Assembly (NCBI RefSeq): GCF_000025965.1
Contig: NC_006513.1
Coordinates: 3,348,001 to 3,412,000 of the forward strand
DNA from: Aromatoleum aromaticum EbN1
GTDB taxonomy: Bacteria > Pseudomonadota > Gammaproteobacteria > Burkholderiales > Rhodocyclaceae
Direction: 5' to 3'
Length of the DNA stretch: 64,000 nt
Shown here in pieces: positions 18,230-26,706 of this stretch. Both the position numbers and the translations under genes were made by a program. Numbering within the stretch: the first letter of the stretch is position 1; each line of letters starts with the position of its first letter. The notes beneath the pieces are model-generated. The model was not told the DNA's origin and ran no database searches. It worked only from the letters and a program-made list of their open reading frames with translations.

Positions 18230-19422
18230 AACTCCAATTTTCCGCAGAAGACGAAGCTTTCCGGCAGGAGGTCCGCAGTTTCGTGCGTGCCCAGCTGCCG
18301 GGGGATGTCCGCCAGAAGGTCGCGCGCGGCTTGCGTCTCGAACGCTCCGATTACGTGGCCTGGTACGCGAAGCTGTACGAGCGCGGCTGGATCACGCCCG
18401 GCTGGCCGGTGGAGCACGGTGGCCCGGGATGGACGCCGGTGCAGCGGTATATCTTCGACGAAGAGACGCTGCTGGGTGACGCACCGCGCATCATCGCCAG
18501 CGGTATCAACATGCTCGGCCCGGTATTGATCGCGTTCGGCAGCGAGGAGCAAAAGCGCCGCCATCTGCCACCGATCCGCCGCAGCGAAGTGTGGTGGGCG
18601 CAGGGCTTCTCCGAGCCCGGCGCCGGTTCCGACCTCGCGTCGATGCGCACCAGCGCCGTGCGCGACGGCGATCACTTCATCGTCAACGGCCACAAAATCT
18701 GGACTTCGTACGCACACTTCTGCGACTGGCTGTTCTGCCTGGTGCGCACCGGATCGGGCAAGCCGCAGGAGAGCATTTCCTTTCTGCTCATCGATCTGAA
18801 GACGCCCGGAATTACCGTGCGTCCGATTCGCGCCATCGATGGCGGAAACGATCTCAACGAAGTGTTCCTGGACGACGTGCGCGTGCCGGCCGAAAACCTC
18901 ATCGGCGAGATCAATAAAGGGTGGTCGTACGCCAAATATCTGCTGGGGCACGAGCGCACCAGCATCGCCGGGGTCGGTGCATCGAAGCAGCAACTGGCGC
19001 GGCTCAAGCGGCTGGCGGCCTGTGTGCGCTCGGAAGCAGGCGGCCTGCTGATCGAGGAACCCTCATTCCGGACGCGCATCGCGGCGATCGAGATCGACCT
19101 GCTGGCGCTCGAATACACCGGGCTGCGCATGCTGAGCGGTGCCACTGTCGCGGCGGCTCCCGGCGTCGATGCCTCCCTGCTCAAGATCCGGGGAACGGAG
19201 CTGCGGCAGGCGATTTACGAAATGCTGGTCGAGGTGGCAGGCCCGCACGCGGTTGCGTTCGTCGAGGAGGCCCTGTTTCTCGAGCATGCGGGCGAAGCGG
19301 TGGGCCCGTCCGACATGACTGCTCTCGCAGCCAATTATCTCGATTCGCGCAAGTTGTCGATTTACGGCGGCGCGAATGAAATCCAGCGCAATCTGGCTGC
19401 CCGGTCGCTCCTCGAACTCTAG
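18226..19422 (+). CDS. Acyl-CoA dehydrogenase, subunit-like 1
   Basis: FAD-dependent dehydrogenase of 398 residues. It has the N-terminal helical domain (DEAFRQEVRSFVRAQLP), the middle motif GFSEPGAGSDLASMRTSA, and IWTSYAHFCDWLFCLVRT, a pattern of the large PimC/FadE-type group acting on dicarboxylic, cyclic or branched acyl-CoAs. The C-terminus IYGGANEIQRNLAARSLL binds FAD of the partner subunit. It starts inside the synthetase stop and is followed 9 bp later by a second, divergent dehydrogenase. Adjacent pairs like this often form alpha2beta2 heteromers in steroid and pimelate-type degradation, which is inference here. Confidence 0.92.
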   Translation: MKLQFSAEDEAFRQEVRSFVRAQLPGDVRQKVARGLRLERSDYVAWYAKLYERGWITPGWPVEHGGPGWTPVQRYIFDEETLLGDAPRIIASGINMLGPVLIAFGSEEQKRRHLPPIRRSEVWWAQGFSEPGAGSDLASMRTSAVRDGDHFIVNGHKIWTSYAHFCDWLFCLVRTGSGKPQESISFLLIDLKTPGITVRPIRAIDGGNDLNEVFLDDVRVPAENLIGEINKGWSYAKYLLGHERTSIAGVGASKQQLARLKRLAACVRSEAGGLLIEEPSFRTRIAAIEIDLLALEYTGLRMLSGATVAAAPGVDASLLKIRGTELRQAIYEMLVEVAGPHAVAFVEEALFLEHAGEAVGPSDMTALAANYLDSRKLSIYGGANEIQRNLAARSLLEL

Positions 19423-19431
19423 GAAATCGCC

Positions 19432-20571
19432 ATGGATTTTTCCTTTTCAGATGAACAGTTGCAACTGCGCGATGTCGTGCGCCGGTTTTGCGACCAGGAA
19501 TATCCGGCCGAGCGCCGCGGAACTGCGGTCTCCGCCGAAGTGGCTGCCAGACGGTGGCGGCAGATGGCCGACATGGGACTGCTCGGCCTGCCGTTCGATT
19601 CGGCCTGCGGCGGCAGCGGCCTGTCCGCGGTGGAATTGATGCTGGTCATGGAAGAGCTGGGCCGCAGTCTGGCCAGCGAACCCTATTTCGCGACAGTGGC
19701 GCTCGGTGGCGCCCTGGTGGCGGCCGCTGCCAGTCCTGCGCAGGCGCAAGCCTTGCTGCCGCGCGTCGTCAGCGGCGAACTCACGCTTGCGCTGGGGTTC
19801 GGCGAACCCGATGGACGCTATGAACTCCTGCCCGTCGAGGCCGAAGCACGGCCCGGCTCGGACGGCTACCGGCTCAACGGACACAAGACCCTGGTGTTGA
19901 ACGGCGATACCGCAGACATGCTGCTCATCGTCGCCAGGACAGCGGGGGCCGCGCATGAGCGGGACGGCGTCACGCTCTTCCTCGTGGACCGCAAGCTGCA
20001 CGGTGTCGAGGTCCACGGCTACTCGACTCTCGACGGCCGCCGGGCCGCCGATATCGTGTTGCGGGACGCGTGCATTCCCGTCGACCACGTGCTCGGTCCG
20101 GTCGGCGAGGCACTGCCGCTGCTTGAAAACGTCATCGAGCGAGCCGTTGCCGCGCTCTGCGCGGAGGCCACTGGTGCCCTCGATGCGCTGCTCGCGCTCA
20201 CCGTCGATTACGTGAAGGTGCGCAAGCAGTTCGGCGTGCCGCTCGCCACGTTCCAGGCGCTGCAGCATCGTCTGGTCGACATGCTGATCGCCTGCGAACA
20301 GGCCCGGTCGATGGCCGTCGTGGCCGCGATGGCGATCGATGACGCCGGTGGCGATGCCGCGCAGCGCCGGCGTCTGGTGTCGGCGGCAAAGGTCCAGGTC
20401 GGCAACGCCGGCCGTTTCGTGGGGCAGCAGGCGATCCAGATGCATGGTGCCATGGGCATGACAGACGAATGCAGCGTGGGTCATTACGTCAAACGCCTGA
20501 TGGTCATCAACCAATTGTTCGGCGACGTCCAGTATCACCTTCGCCGGTTCGCACAAGAAACAGCAGCCTGA
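19432..20571 (+). CDS. Acyl-CoA dehydrogenase, subunit-like 2
   Basis: Second dehydrogenase of the pair, 379 residues. The fold is recognisable (MDFSFSDEQLQLRDVVRRFCDQE; RKQFGVPLATFQALQHRLVDM; IQMHGAMGMTDECSVGHYVKRL), but the middle-domain motif reads GFGEPDGRYELLP instead of the usual TEPGxGSD, so its own FAD and substrate loop is degenerate. In heteromeric steroid dehydrogenases one subunit is reduced in this way while the partner keeps catalysis. The ATG at 19432 is 9 bp after the previous stop. A stand-alone role cannot be excluded. Confidence 0.88.
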   Translation: MDFSFSDEQLQLRDVVRRFCDQEYPAERRGTAVSAEVAARRWRQMADMGLLGLPFDSACGGSGLSAVELMLVMEELGRSLASEPYFATVALGGALVAAAASPAQAQALLPRVVSGELTLALGFGEPDGRYELLPVEAEARPGSDGYRLNGHKTLVLNGDTADMLLIVARTAGAAHERDGVTLFLVDRKLHGVEVHGYSTLDGRRAADIVLRDACIPVDHVLGPVGEALPLLENVIERAVAALCAEATGALDALLALTVDYVKVRKQFGVPLATFQALQHRLVDMLIACEQARSMAVVAAMAIDDAGGDAAQRRRLVSAAKVQVGNAGRFVGQQAIQMHGAMGMTDECSVGHYVKRLMVINQLFGDVQYHLRRFAQETAA

Positions 20572-20606
20572 TTTTGCGTAGTCATAAATCATTGAAGGGG
20601 GCGCAG

Positions 20607-21521
20607 ATGGAACAGGGATTGAAAGACAAGGTTGTTCTCGTAACCGGAGCCGGCAATGGCATCGGACGAGCCATTGCGATGTACTGTGCGCAACAGGGCG
20701 CCAAGGTCGTGGTCAATGACATCGGCACGTCGCTGTCCGGCGACGGCCGCAGCGAAGGCCCCGCCAGGGAGGTCTGCGCGCAGATCGAGGCGGCAGGCGG
20801 GGTCGCCGTACCGAGTCTGGACAGCGTGGCCGATCCCGAGGGTGCGCAGCGCATGGTCAAGCTGGCGGTTGACACGTTCGGCCGCCTCGACGCCGTCGTC
20901 AACAACGCCGGGGTGCTGCGTGACCGCCTGTTCCACAAGCTGACGGTCGACGACTGGAAACTGGTTCTCGACACGAACCTGAGCGGCGCGTTCTATGTCT
21001 CGCTCGCGGCGGCGCCTTTCTTCAAGGAACAGCAGTCGGGCGCGTTCGTGCACATGACCTCGCCGACCGGCGTCGTCGGCATGATGGGGCAGGTCAACTA
21101 TGGCGCTGCCAAGGCCGGCATCATCGGGTTGTCGAAGGGTATCGCCCTCGACATGAAGGCCTTCAACGTCCGCTCGAACTGCATTTCGCCGCAAGCCTTC
21201 ACGCGCATGCTCGCCGGCATCGAGGCCAAGACGCCCGAGCAGGCGGCGCGGCTCGAGCGCGCCAAGCTCAATACGCCGGAGAAAATCGCTCCACTGGTGG
21301 CGTTCCTGCTCTCCGATGCCGCGAAAGATGTCAACGGCCAGATTTTCGGTGTGCGGCGCAACGAGATCATGCTGTTCAACCAGATGCGCCCGATTCGCTC
21401 GGTGTCGCACGCCGAAGGCTGGACGCTGCAGACGATCGCCTCGAACGTGATCCCCGCGATGAAGCCGTTCCTGACGCCGCTCGACGGCGGCGAGTACTTC
21501 GCGGCGTGGGAATCCCTGTAA
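20607..21521 (+). CDS. Short-chain dehydrogenase, MFE-2-type 3-hydroxyacyl-CoA dehydrogenase
   Basis: NAD-dependent SDR of 304 residues that would oxidise a (3R)-hydroxyacyl-CoA. The nucleotide motif VTGAGNGIGRAIA is at ~14, NNAG follows at ~100, and the catalytic residues are in HMTSPTGVVG and YGAAK. The KVVVNDIG...GDGRSEGPAREV insert and the ~40-residue tail are characteristic of the dehydrogenase domain of peroxisomal multifunctional enzyme 2. ATG 20607 follows GAAGGGGGC. The next gene encodes a hydratase-2 protein, so the two resemble a split MFE-2. Confidence 0.88.
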   Translation: MEQGLKDKVVLVTGAGNGIGRAIAMYCAQQGAKVVVNDIGTSLSGDGRSEGPAREVCAQIEAAGGVAVPSLDSVADPEGAQRMVKLAVDTFGRLDAVVNNAGVLRDRLFHKLTVDDWKLVLDTNLSGAFYVSLAAAPFFKEQQSGAFVHMTSPTGVVGMMGQVNYGAAKAGIIGLSKGIALDMKAFNVRSNCISPQAFTRMLAGIEAKTPEQAARLERAKLNTPEKIAPLVAFLLSDAAKDVNGQIFGVRRNEIMLFNQMRPIRSVSHAEGWTLQTIASNVIPAMKPFLTPLDGGEYFAAWESL

Positions 21522-21559
21522 GGGAAGCCCTTTTTTCTGCGCAACGGAGAGCAACGGCT

Positions 21560-22420
21560 ATGCCAATCGATAGAGATTTCTTGCTGAACTGGGTGATGGA
21601 CCCGGTGGTCGAGTCCTACACTGACAGGGAACCCCTGTTTTATGCGTTGAGCCTGGGGCTGGGTGCCGATCCGCTCGATGCCGGGCAACTGCGTTTCGTC
21701 TACGAGAAGGGACTGTCGGCGTTTCCAACGATGCCGGTGGTCATGTGTCAGCCGACCGGCTGGGCCGTGGACCCGCGGGCAGGCCTCAACTACCGCATGA
21801 TGCTCCACGGTGAGCAGGGGCTGGTCGTGCATCGCCCGCTGCCGGTGAGCGGGCGGTTACGCGGCGACACCCGGGTGGTCGAGGTCATCGACAAGGGCGA
21901 AGGACGCGGCGCGCTGCTGTACCTGGAACGGCAGATCACCGATGCCGCCTCCGGCGTGCTGTACGCGACCGTCAAGGGAACCGTGTTTGCGCGCGCCGAC
22001 GGCGGCTTCGGCGGCCCCTCGGGGCCGTCGCGGGACGTCCATGCCATTCCCGCCGGCGAACCCGATGCGGTGATCGACATGCCGACGTTGCCGCAGTCGG
22101 CGCTTTTGTACCGGCTCAATGGCGACCGCAACCCGATTCACGCGGATCCCGAGGCGGCGCAAAGCGCCAAGTTTCCGCAGCCGATCCTGCACGGAATGTG
22201 CACCTATGGTGTTGCCGCCCACGCGATTCTCAAACAGTTCTGCAACTACGATCCCGTCGCGCTGCGGGAACTGGACGTGCGTTTTTCCGCCCCGATGTTC
22301 CCCGGCGAGACCGTGTCTGTTGCGTTGTGGAAACGTGGCGCGATCGTTTCGTTCCGCGCCAGGATCAAGAGCCGGGATGCGACCGTGCTCGACAACGGCC
22401 GCGCGGTGCTGGCCGGATAG
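21560..22420 (+). CDS. MaoC-like (R)-specific enoyl-CoA hydratase (hydratase 2)
   Basis: Double hot-dog hydratase of 286 residues that adds water to a 2-enoyl-CoA giving the (3R)-hydroxyacyl-CoA. The diagnostic C-terminal hot-dog motif is YRLNGDRNPIHADPEAA...FPQPILHGMCTYG, containing the Asp/His catalytic pair known in hydratase 2 enzymes. The N-terminal hot-dog (YTDREPLFYALSLGLGAD) is the substrate-binding half, as in MFE-2. ATG 21560 lies 7 bp after an AACGGAGAG-like site. It acts between the acyl-CoA dehydrogenases and the SDR. Confidence 0.9.
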   Translation: MPIDRDFLLNWVMDPVVESYTDREPLFYALSLGLGADPLDAGQLRFVYEKGLSAFPTMPVVMCQPTGWAVDPRAGLNYRMMLHGEQGLVVHRPLPVSGRLRGDTRVVEVIDKGEGRGALLYLERQITDAASGVLYATVKGTVFARADGGFGGPSGPSRDVHAIPAGEPDAVIDMPTLPQSALLYRLNGDRNPIHADPEAAQSAKFPQPILHGMCTYGVAAHAILKQFCNYDPVALRELDVRFSAPMFPGETVSVALWKRGAIVSFRARIKSRDATVLDNGRAVLAG

Positions 22421-22458
22421 TGCCGGCAGCCGGGCAATGTATAAAGGATGCAATAGCG

Positions 22459-23622
22459 ATGAGCATTAAAGGCAAGGCGTACATAGTCGGGGCCTACGAG
22501 CACCCGACCCGGAAAGCGGATGGGCTATCGGTGGCCCGACTTCATGCAGACGTCGCCAAAGGCGCGCTCGAGGATGCGGGGCTGACCAAAAACGATATCG
22601 ATGGTTATTTCTGCGCCGGGGATGCGCCGGGGCTCGGTACCGCCTCGATGGTCGAATACCTCGGGCTGAAAGTGCGCCACATGGACTCGACGGAATCGGG
22701 AGGCTCGGCGCCGATCCTGCACGTGGCCCACGCGGCCCAGGCGATTGCCATGGGCAAGTGCAACGTCGCCCTGGTGACGCTCGCCGGACGTCCCCGCGCG
22801 GCCGGCGCATCGCTCGCCCTCAGGGCGCCGGATTTCGACACCCCGGACCTGCAGTTCGAGATGCCGTATGCGCCGGCGACACAGAACCTGTATGCGCTGG
22901 TGGCCAAGCGTCATATGCACGAGTTCGGGACGACGAGCGAGCAGCTGGCGTGGATCAAGGTGGCCGCGTCCCAGCACGCACAACATAACCCGAACGCGAT
23001 GCTGCGCCAGGTCGTCAGCGTGGAGGACGTCGTCAATTCTCCGATGGTGTCCGACCCGCTGCATCGGCTCGACTGCTGCGTCGTCAGCGACGGGGGCGGG
23101 GCGGTGATCGTCGCGCGCCCGGAAATCGCCCGGCGCCTGAACCGGCCACTGGTGAAAATTCTCGGCGCCGGCGAAGCGGCGAAGAACAGCATGGCAGGCA
23201 AGGTCGATCTGACCTATTCGGCAGCCATCTGGTCGGGTCCGGCCGCATTTGCGGAAGCCGGCATCAGACCGGCCGATATCCGGTACGCGTCGATCTACGA
23301 CAGCTTCACGATCACCGTGCTCGTGCAACTCGAGGATCTCGGGTTCTGCGCCAAGGGGGAGGGCGGCAAGTTCGTCTCCGACGGCAACCTGATCTCCGGG
23401 GTCGGCAGGTTGCCGTTCAACACCGACGGCGGGGGTCTCTGCAACAATCACCCGGCAAACCGGGGTGGCATGACGAAGATGATCGAAGCGGTGCGCCAGC
23501 TTCGCGGCGAGGCGCACCCGAAGGTGCAGGTGGGCAACTGCGATCTTGCGATCGCGAGCGGTATCGGCGGCGCGCTTGCTTCCCGGCATGTGGCGGGCAC
23601 GCTGATCATGGAAAGGGAGTGA
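22459..23622 (+). CDS. Thiolase-fold protein (SCP2/lipid-transfer type) lacking the nucleophilic cysteine
   Basis: SCPx-like thiolase superfamily protein of 387 residues. The usual N-terminal nucleophile motif (C-S-x-G) reads STESGGSA, with Glu79 where Cys is expected, while the late His is kept (NNHPANRGGM). Family members without this Cys, such as the steroid enzyme Ltp2, are aldolases that work with a DUF35 partner and cleave a tertiary beta-hydroxyacyl-CoA. The DUF35 gene follows directly. A retro-aldolase or another acyl-CoA C-C lyase is therefore more likely than an ordinary 3-ketothiolase, although the SDR in the operon would normally feed a thiolase. ATG 22459 was chosen by family start. 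Confidence 0.85.
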   Translation: MSIKGKAYIVGAYEHPTRKADGLSVARLHADVAKGALEDAGLTKNDIDGYFCAGDAPGLGTASMVEYLGLKVRHMDSTESGGSAPILHVAHAAQAIAMGKCNVALVTLAGRPRAAGASLALRAPDFDTPDLQFEMPYAPATQNLYALVAKRHMHEFGTTSEQLAWIKVAASQHAQHNPNAMLRQVVSVEDVVNSPMVSDPLHRLDCCVVSDGGGAVIVARPEIARRLNRPLVKILGAGEAAKNSMAGKVDLTYSAAIWSGPAAFAEAGIRPADIRYASIYDSFTITVLVQLEDLGFCAKGEGGKFVSDGNLISGVGRLPFNTDGGGLCNNHPANRGGMTKMIEAVRQLRGEAHPKVQVGNCDLAIASGIGGALASRHVAGTLIMERE

Positions 23623-23627
23623 ACAAC

Positions 23628-24020
23628 ATGACAACCGTCAACAGAAAAATTGCCGCACCGCGTCCGCATCCCGAGACCGAGCCGTTCTGGCAGGCCGCGA
23701 CCGAAGGGAAGCTGCTGCTGAAGAAATGTGGAGACTGCGATGAAGTCCATTTCTATCCGCGGGCAATTTGCCCGCACTGCCTGAGCGACAGGACCGAATG
23801 GATCACGTCCTCCGGCAGGGGCAAAGTCTATTCGTACAGCACCATGGGGAAGGAGGACGCGGCCTACACGCTTGCCTACGTCACCCTCGATGAGGGCGTG
23901 ACGATGCTGACCAATCTCGTTGATTGCGACCCCAAGAGTCTTCGCATCGGATTGGACGTGAATGTGGTGTTCAAGCCGAGCGACGGGGGGCCGCCGGTTC
24001 CGATGTTTACGCCTGCCTGA
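23628..24020 (+). CDS. DUF35 OB-fold protein with zinc ribbon
   Basis: Small partner protein of 130 residues. The N-terminal rubredoxin-like zinc ribbon has CGDCDEVHFYPRAICPHC (two CxxC pairs, ~35-53), followed by an OB-fold (GRGKVYSYSTM... VTLDEGVTMLTNLVDCD). DUF35 proteins bind acyl-CoA and form obligate complexes with thiolase-fold enzymes such as BbsA with BbsB, or ChsH2 with Ltp2. ATG 23628 follows AAGGGAG; an overlapping GTG lies 9 bp upstream. Its adjacency to the Cys-less thiolase supports a two-subunit enzyme. Confidence 0.9.
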   Translation: MTTVNRKIAAPRPHPETEPFWQAATEGKLLLKKCGDCDEVHFYPRAICPHCLSDRTEWITSSGRGKVYSYSTMGKEDAAYTLAYVTLDEGVTMLTNLVDCDPKSLRIGLDVNVVFKPSDGGPPVPMFTPA

Positions 24021-24070
24021 TGGAACCACGGCGACCTGGCGGTGACTTTGCAAGAAGGTAAGTACGCTCG

Positions 24071-25717
24071 ATGAAGCACGACGTTTCCGAACCGGCTTCC
24101 GTGACTCATGGCGCCGCGGGCCCCGTCATCACCCTCTGGGCACCGTTGCGGCGGCGGGTTTTCCGGATGCTGTGGATCACCGGGCTGACGGCCAATGTTT
24201 GCAGCTGGATGTTCGAGGTCGCGGCGGCGTGGGCCATGGCGACCCTTCCCGGAACGACGCCGTTGCTCGTCGCCCTGGTCCAGACCGCAGCGACGGGGCC
24301 GGTATTCCTGTTGGCCCTGCCGAGCGGCGCACTGGCCGACATCGTCGACCGGCGCCGTTATCTGATCGTGTCGCAAAGCTGGGTGGCCGTGGTTTCGCTC
24401 GGTGTCGGCGCGCTCTCCCTGACCGGGATGCTCACGCCGGGCCTCATCTTTACTGCCGCGTTCCTGATGGGTACGGGGCTGGTGATGCGGCTGCCGACTT
24501 TCGCCTCGCTGATCCAGGAAGTCGTCCCGCGTGGCGAGATTCCCGCTGCCGTAATGCTCAACGGCGTTGCGCTGAACTCGTCGCGCACCCTGGGTCCGTT
24601 GATCGCCGGCGCAATCGTCGCATTCGGTGGGACTCCGTACGTTTTTCTTCTGAACGGTGCCTTGTCGATTGCCGCGGTGCTGATGCTGCTGCATTGGCAG
24701 CGCGAGGCGCCGGCGCCGAGCAATCTTCCCAGCGAGCGTTTTTTCGGAGCGATCCGGGTCGGCATACAGTTCGCCCGCAATACGCCGGAACTGCTCGCCG
24801 TGCTCGCCCGCGGTGCCACCTGCGCGTTTTTCGCCACGGCACCACTCGCGTTGCTGCCAGTCGTCGTGCGAACCGAACTGCAGGCGGGGGCGACCACGTA
24901 CAGCCTGTTGGTTGCCTCGTTCGGAGTGGGGGCGCTCATCCTGGCAGTGACGGTCGGCCGGATCAGGAGGCGTCTGTCGCGGGGCCAATTGGTGACCGCT
25001 GCCTGGATTCTCAGTGCGGTCGCCACCGCGGTCGTTGCCGTGGCGCCAAACGCCTACCTGGTGGGCGTCGCCATGCTGAGTGCCGGATGTGCGTGGATGG
25101 CCATTTTCGGCGCGTTCCAGGTCGCCGCCCAGATGGCGCTGCCGCGCTGGATTGGCGGGCGCGGGTTGGCGATGGTCCTGATGGCCTTATGGATCGGGCT
25201 GGCTCTGGGAGGGGTGCTGTGGGGGCAACTGGCGACGATGACCAGCGTATCGACGAGCTTGTTGGCTGCTTCCGTCACCTCCATTTTCGGCATGTTCGCG
25301 ACGTCTCGTCTGCGGCTCGACGGCCGCAGCGACGATGACCTGACGCCGTCGCCGTATCGGCGCGACCTGGCACTCGCAGTTCCGATCGAGCCGGCGCAGG
25401 GGCCGGTAGTGGTCACCGTCGAATACCAGATCGAGCCGACGCGGGCTGCAGAATTTCTAAAACTGATGCAGGAGAGCCGGCGCATGAGACTGCGCAACGG
25501 CGCCGTTTCGTGGTCGATTTTTCGTGACGTTACCCACGCCGGGCGGTATGTCGAACAGTTTGTTGACGAAACCTGGCTGTCTCACCTGCGACATCGCGAA
25601 CGGGTAACGGCAGCGGAGCGCACGATACGAGACAGAAAGCTGGCGTTTCACGTTGGCGATGCGCCACCGGAGGTGAAATGCCTGGTCGGTGCGAACGTTC
25701 CGCTCGAACCTGGATGA
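24071..25717 (+). CDS. MFS transporter (MFS_3/EntS-like) with C-terminal soluble extension
   Basis: Inner-membrane carrier of 548 residues. About 12 membrane segments occupy residues ~20-420, with the cytoplasmic loop DIVDRRRYLI typical of the enterobactin-exporter type. Residues ~430-548 are soluble (VVVTVEYQIEPTRAAEFLKLMQ..., WSIFRDVTHAGRYVEQFV), resembling a ferredoxin-like antibiotic-biosynthesis-monooxygenase fold that is common in this subfamily. It lies 50 bp after the DUF35 gene on the same strand and may export a pathway intermediate or toxic acid. The substrate is unknown. Confidence 0.85.
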   Translation: MKHDVSEPASVTHGAAGPVITLWAPLRRRVFRMLWITGLTANVCSWMFEVAAAWAMATLPGTTPLLVALVQTAATGPVFLLALPSGALADIVDRRRYLIVSQSWVAVVSLGVGALSLTGMLTPGLIFTAAFLMGTGLVMRLPTFASLIQEVVPRGEIPAAVMLNGVALNSSRTLGPLIAGAIVAFGGTPYVFLLNGALSIAAVLMLLHWQREAPAPSNLPSERFFGAIRVGIQFARNTPELLAVLARGATCAFFATAPLALLPVVVRTELQAGATTYSLLVASFGVGALILAVTVGRIRRRLSRGQLVTAAWILSAVATAVVAVAPNAYLVGVAMLSAGCAWMAIFGAFQVAAQMALPRWIGGRGLAMVLMALWIGLALGGVLWGQLATMTSVSTSLLAASVTSIFGMFATSRLRLDGRSDDDLTPSPYRRDLALAVPIEPAQGPVVVTVEYQIEPTRAAEFLKLMQESRRMRLRNGAVSWSIFRDVTHAGRYVEQFVDETWLSHLRHRERVTAAERTIRDRKLAFHVGDAPPEVKCLVGANVPLEPG

Positions 25718-25815
25718 TCAGAACACCCTCGCGGCACAGGTGCGACGATTTTCTCCTCACCCGCCGGGAGTTTGCCGGAGCGTCTTTCGCCCCCTTTTTT
25801 ATTACGGAGCACGCG

Positions 25816-26349
25816 ATGGAAGATCAAGTCATCCTGGTCGATGAGAACGACACCGAAATCGGCGTCGAGGGCAAGATGATCGCGCATCGCAGCGGTAGCC
25901 TGCATCGCGCCATTTCGATCTTTATCTTCGATTCAGCCGACAGGCTGCTGCTGCAAAAGCGGGCGGCAAGCAAATACCATTCGGCAGGGCTGTGGAGCAA
26001 TACCTGCTGCAGCCATCCTCGACCGCGGGAGGAGTGCGCACGGGCTGCGAGACGCCGCTTGCGGGAGGAAATGGGCATCGCCTGCGAACTCGACGTGAAG
26101 TTTGGCTTCGTCTATCGCGCAGTGCTGACCAACCATCTAATCGAGAACGAATTCGACCATGTCTTCTTCGGACGTCACGATGGCGACCCCGTGCCGAATC
26201 CGGACGAAGCCGAGGACTGGAAATGGGTCGATCTGGCGTGGCTGAGGGCAGACTTGAACGAGCGTCCTCACGCCTACAGTTTCTGGCTCGAGGCATGCAT
26301 CGATCGGGTTATCGCGTGCAGGGAAGAGGATCGAACAAGGGTGGCATGA
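25816..26349 (+). CDS. idi: Isopentenyl-diphosphate delta-isomerase, type I
   Basis: Converts isopentenyl diphosphate to dimethylallyl diphosphate (DMAPP). The 177-residue Nudix-fold protein has the catalytic cysteine in SNTCCSHPRPREE and the catalytic Glu in the ENEFDHVFFG segment, plus the RRLREEMGI helix; these match the Cys/Glu pair of E. coli Idi. ATG 25816 gives the normal start; the open frame upstream is not conserved. A housekeeping isoprenoid gene in a catabolic region is unusual. The sensible link is that UbiX, encoded 358 bp downstream, needs a dimethylallyl phosphate to make prenyl-FMN for the UbiD-type decarboxylase. Confidence 0.9.
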   Translation: MEDQVILVDENDTEIGVEGKMIAHRSGSLHRAISIFIFDSADRLLLQKRAASKYHSAGLWSNTCCSHPRPREECARAARRRLREEMGIACELDVKFGFVYRAVLTNHLIENEFDHVFFGRHDGDPVPNPDEAEDWKWVDLAWLRADLNERPHAYSFWLEACIDRVIACREEDRTRVA

Positions 26350-26706
26350 TCGACCGTGCGATTGTGGGCTCTTCACCCTCGTCAATCCCGCAGAGATGCC
26401 GCCGGTCACCGGCTCTCCCGCCAGCGTTTGGCATCCTCCAGATAAACGGCCGCTGCATCGTCACTCAATAACAGTCCTAATATACGAGATTTAAAATTGA
26501 TGTAAGGCCGCTGCACGGCGTGCTCGGCAATGCATATTCGTCTATTATATTATATAAGTATATGAATTAACTGATAAAAAACATAAAACAAGATATCTTT
26601 CTGGTTGACTTGACTAATTATACTAAGTCTCGCATTATGAGACAGCAGTGTGGACTGTTTGAGGTCTGACAGGGAAGCTCCGGCTAACTCGAAGGAGAAT
26701 TTCATC
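26350..26706. promoter_or_regulatory. AT-rich promoter region upstream of ubiX
   Basis: These 357 bp hold no credible gene. The right half is AT-rich and carries the ubiX promoter and palindrome listed separately. Its composition resembles the UbiD-type promoter region at 5.8-6.0 kb. Confidence 0.6.
26610..26643 (+). promoter_or_regulatory. Promoter with operator palindrome over the -10, ubiX
   Basis: TTGACT (26610-26615), 17-bp spacer and CATTAT (26633-26638). The -10 lies inside TCTCGCATTATGAGAC (26628-26643); with the preceding G, arms GTCTC/GAGAC form an inverted repeat. This is the same arrangement, spacing and near-identical 16-mer (15/16) as at the UbiD-type promoter. Confidence 0.72.

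Noticed and set aside
22459-23622. Ordinary 3-ketoacyl-CoA thiolase call
   Set aside because: The nucleophilic Cys motif is replaced by STESGGS, so a plain thiolase annotation would mislead.
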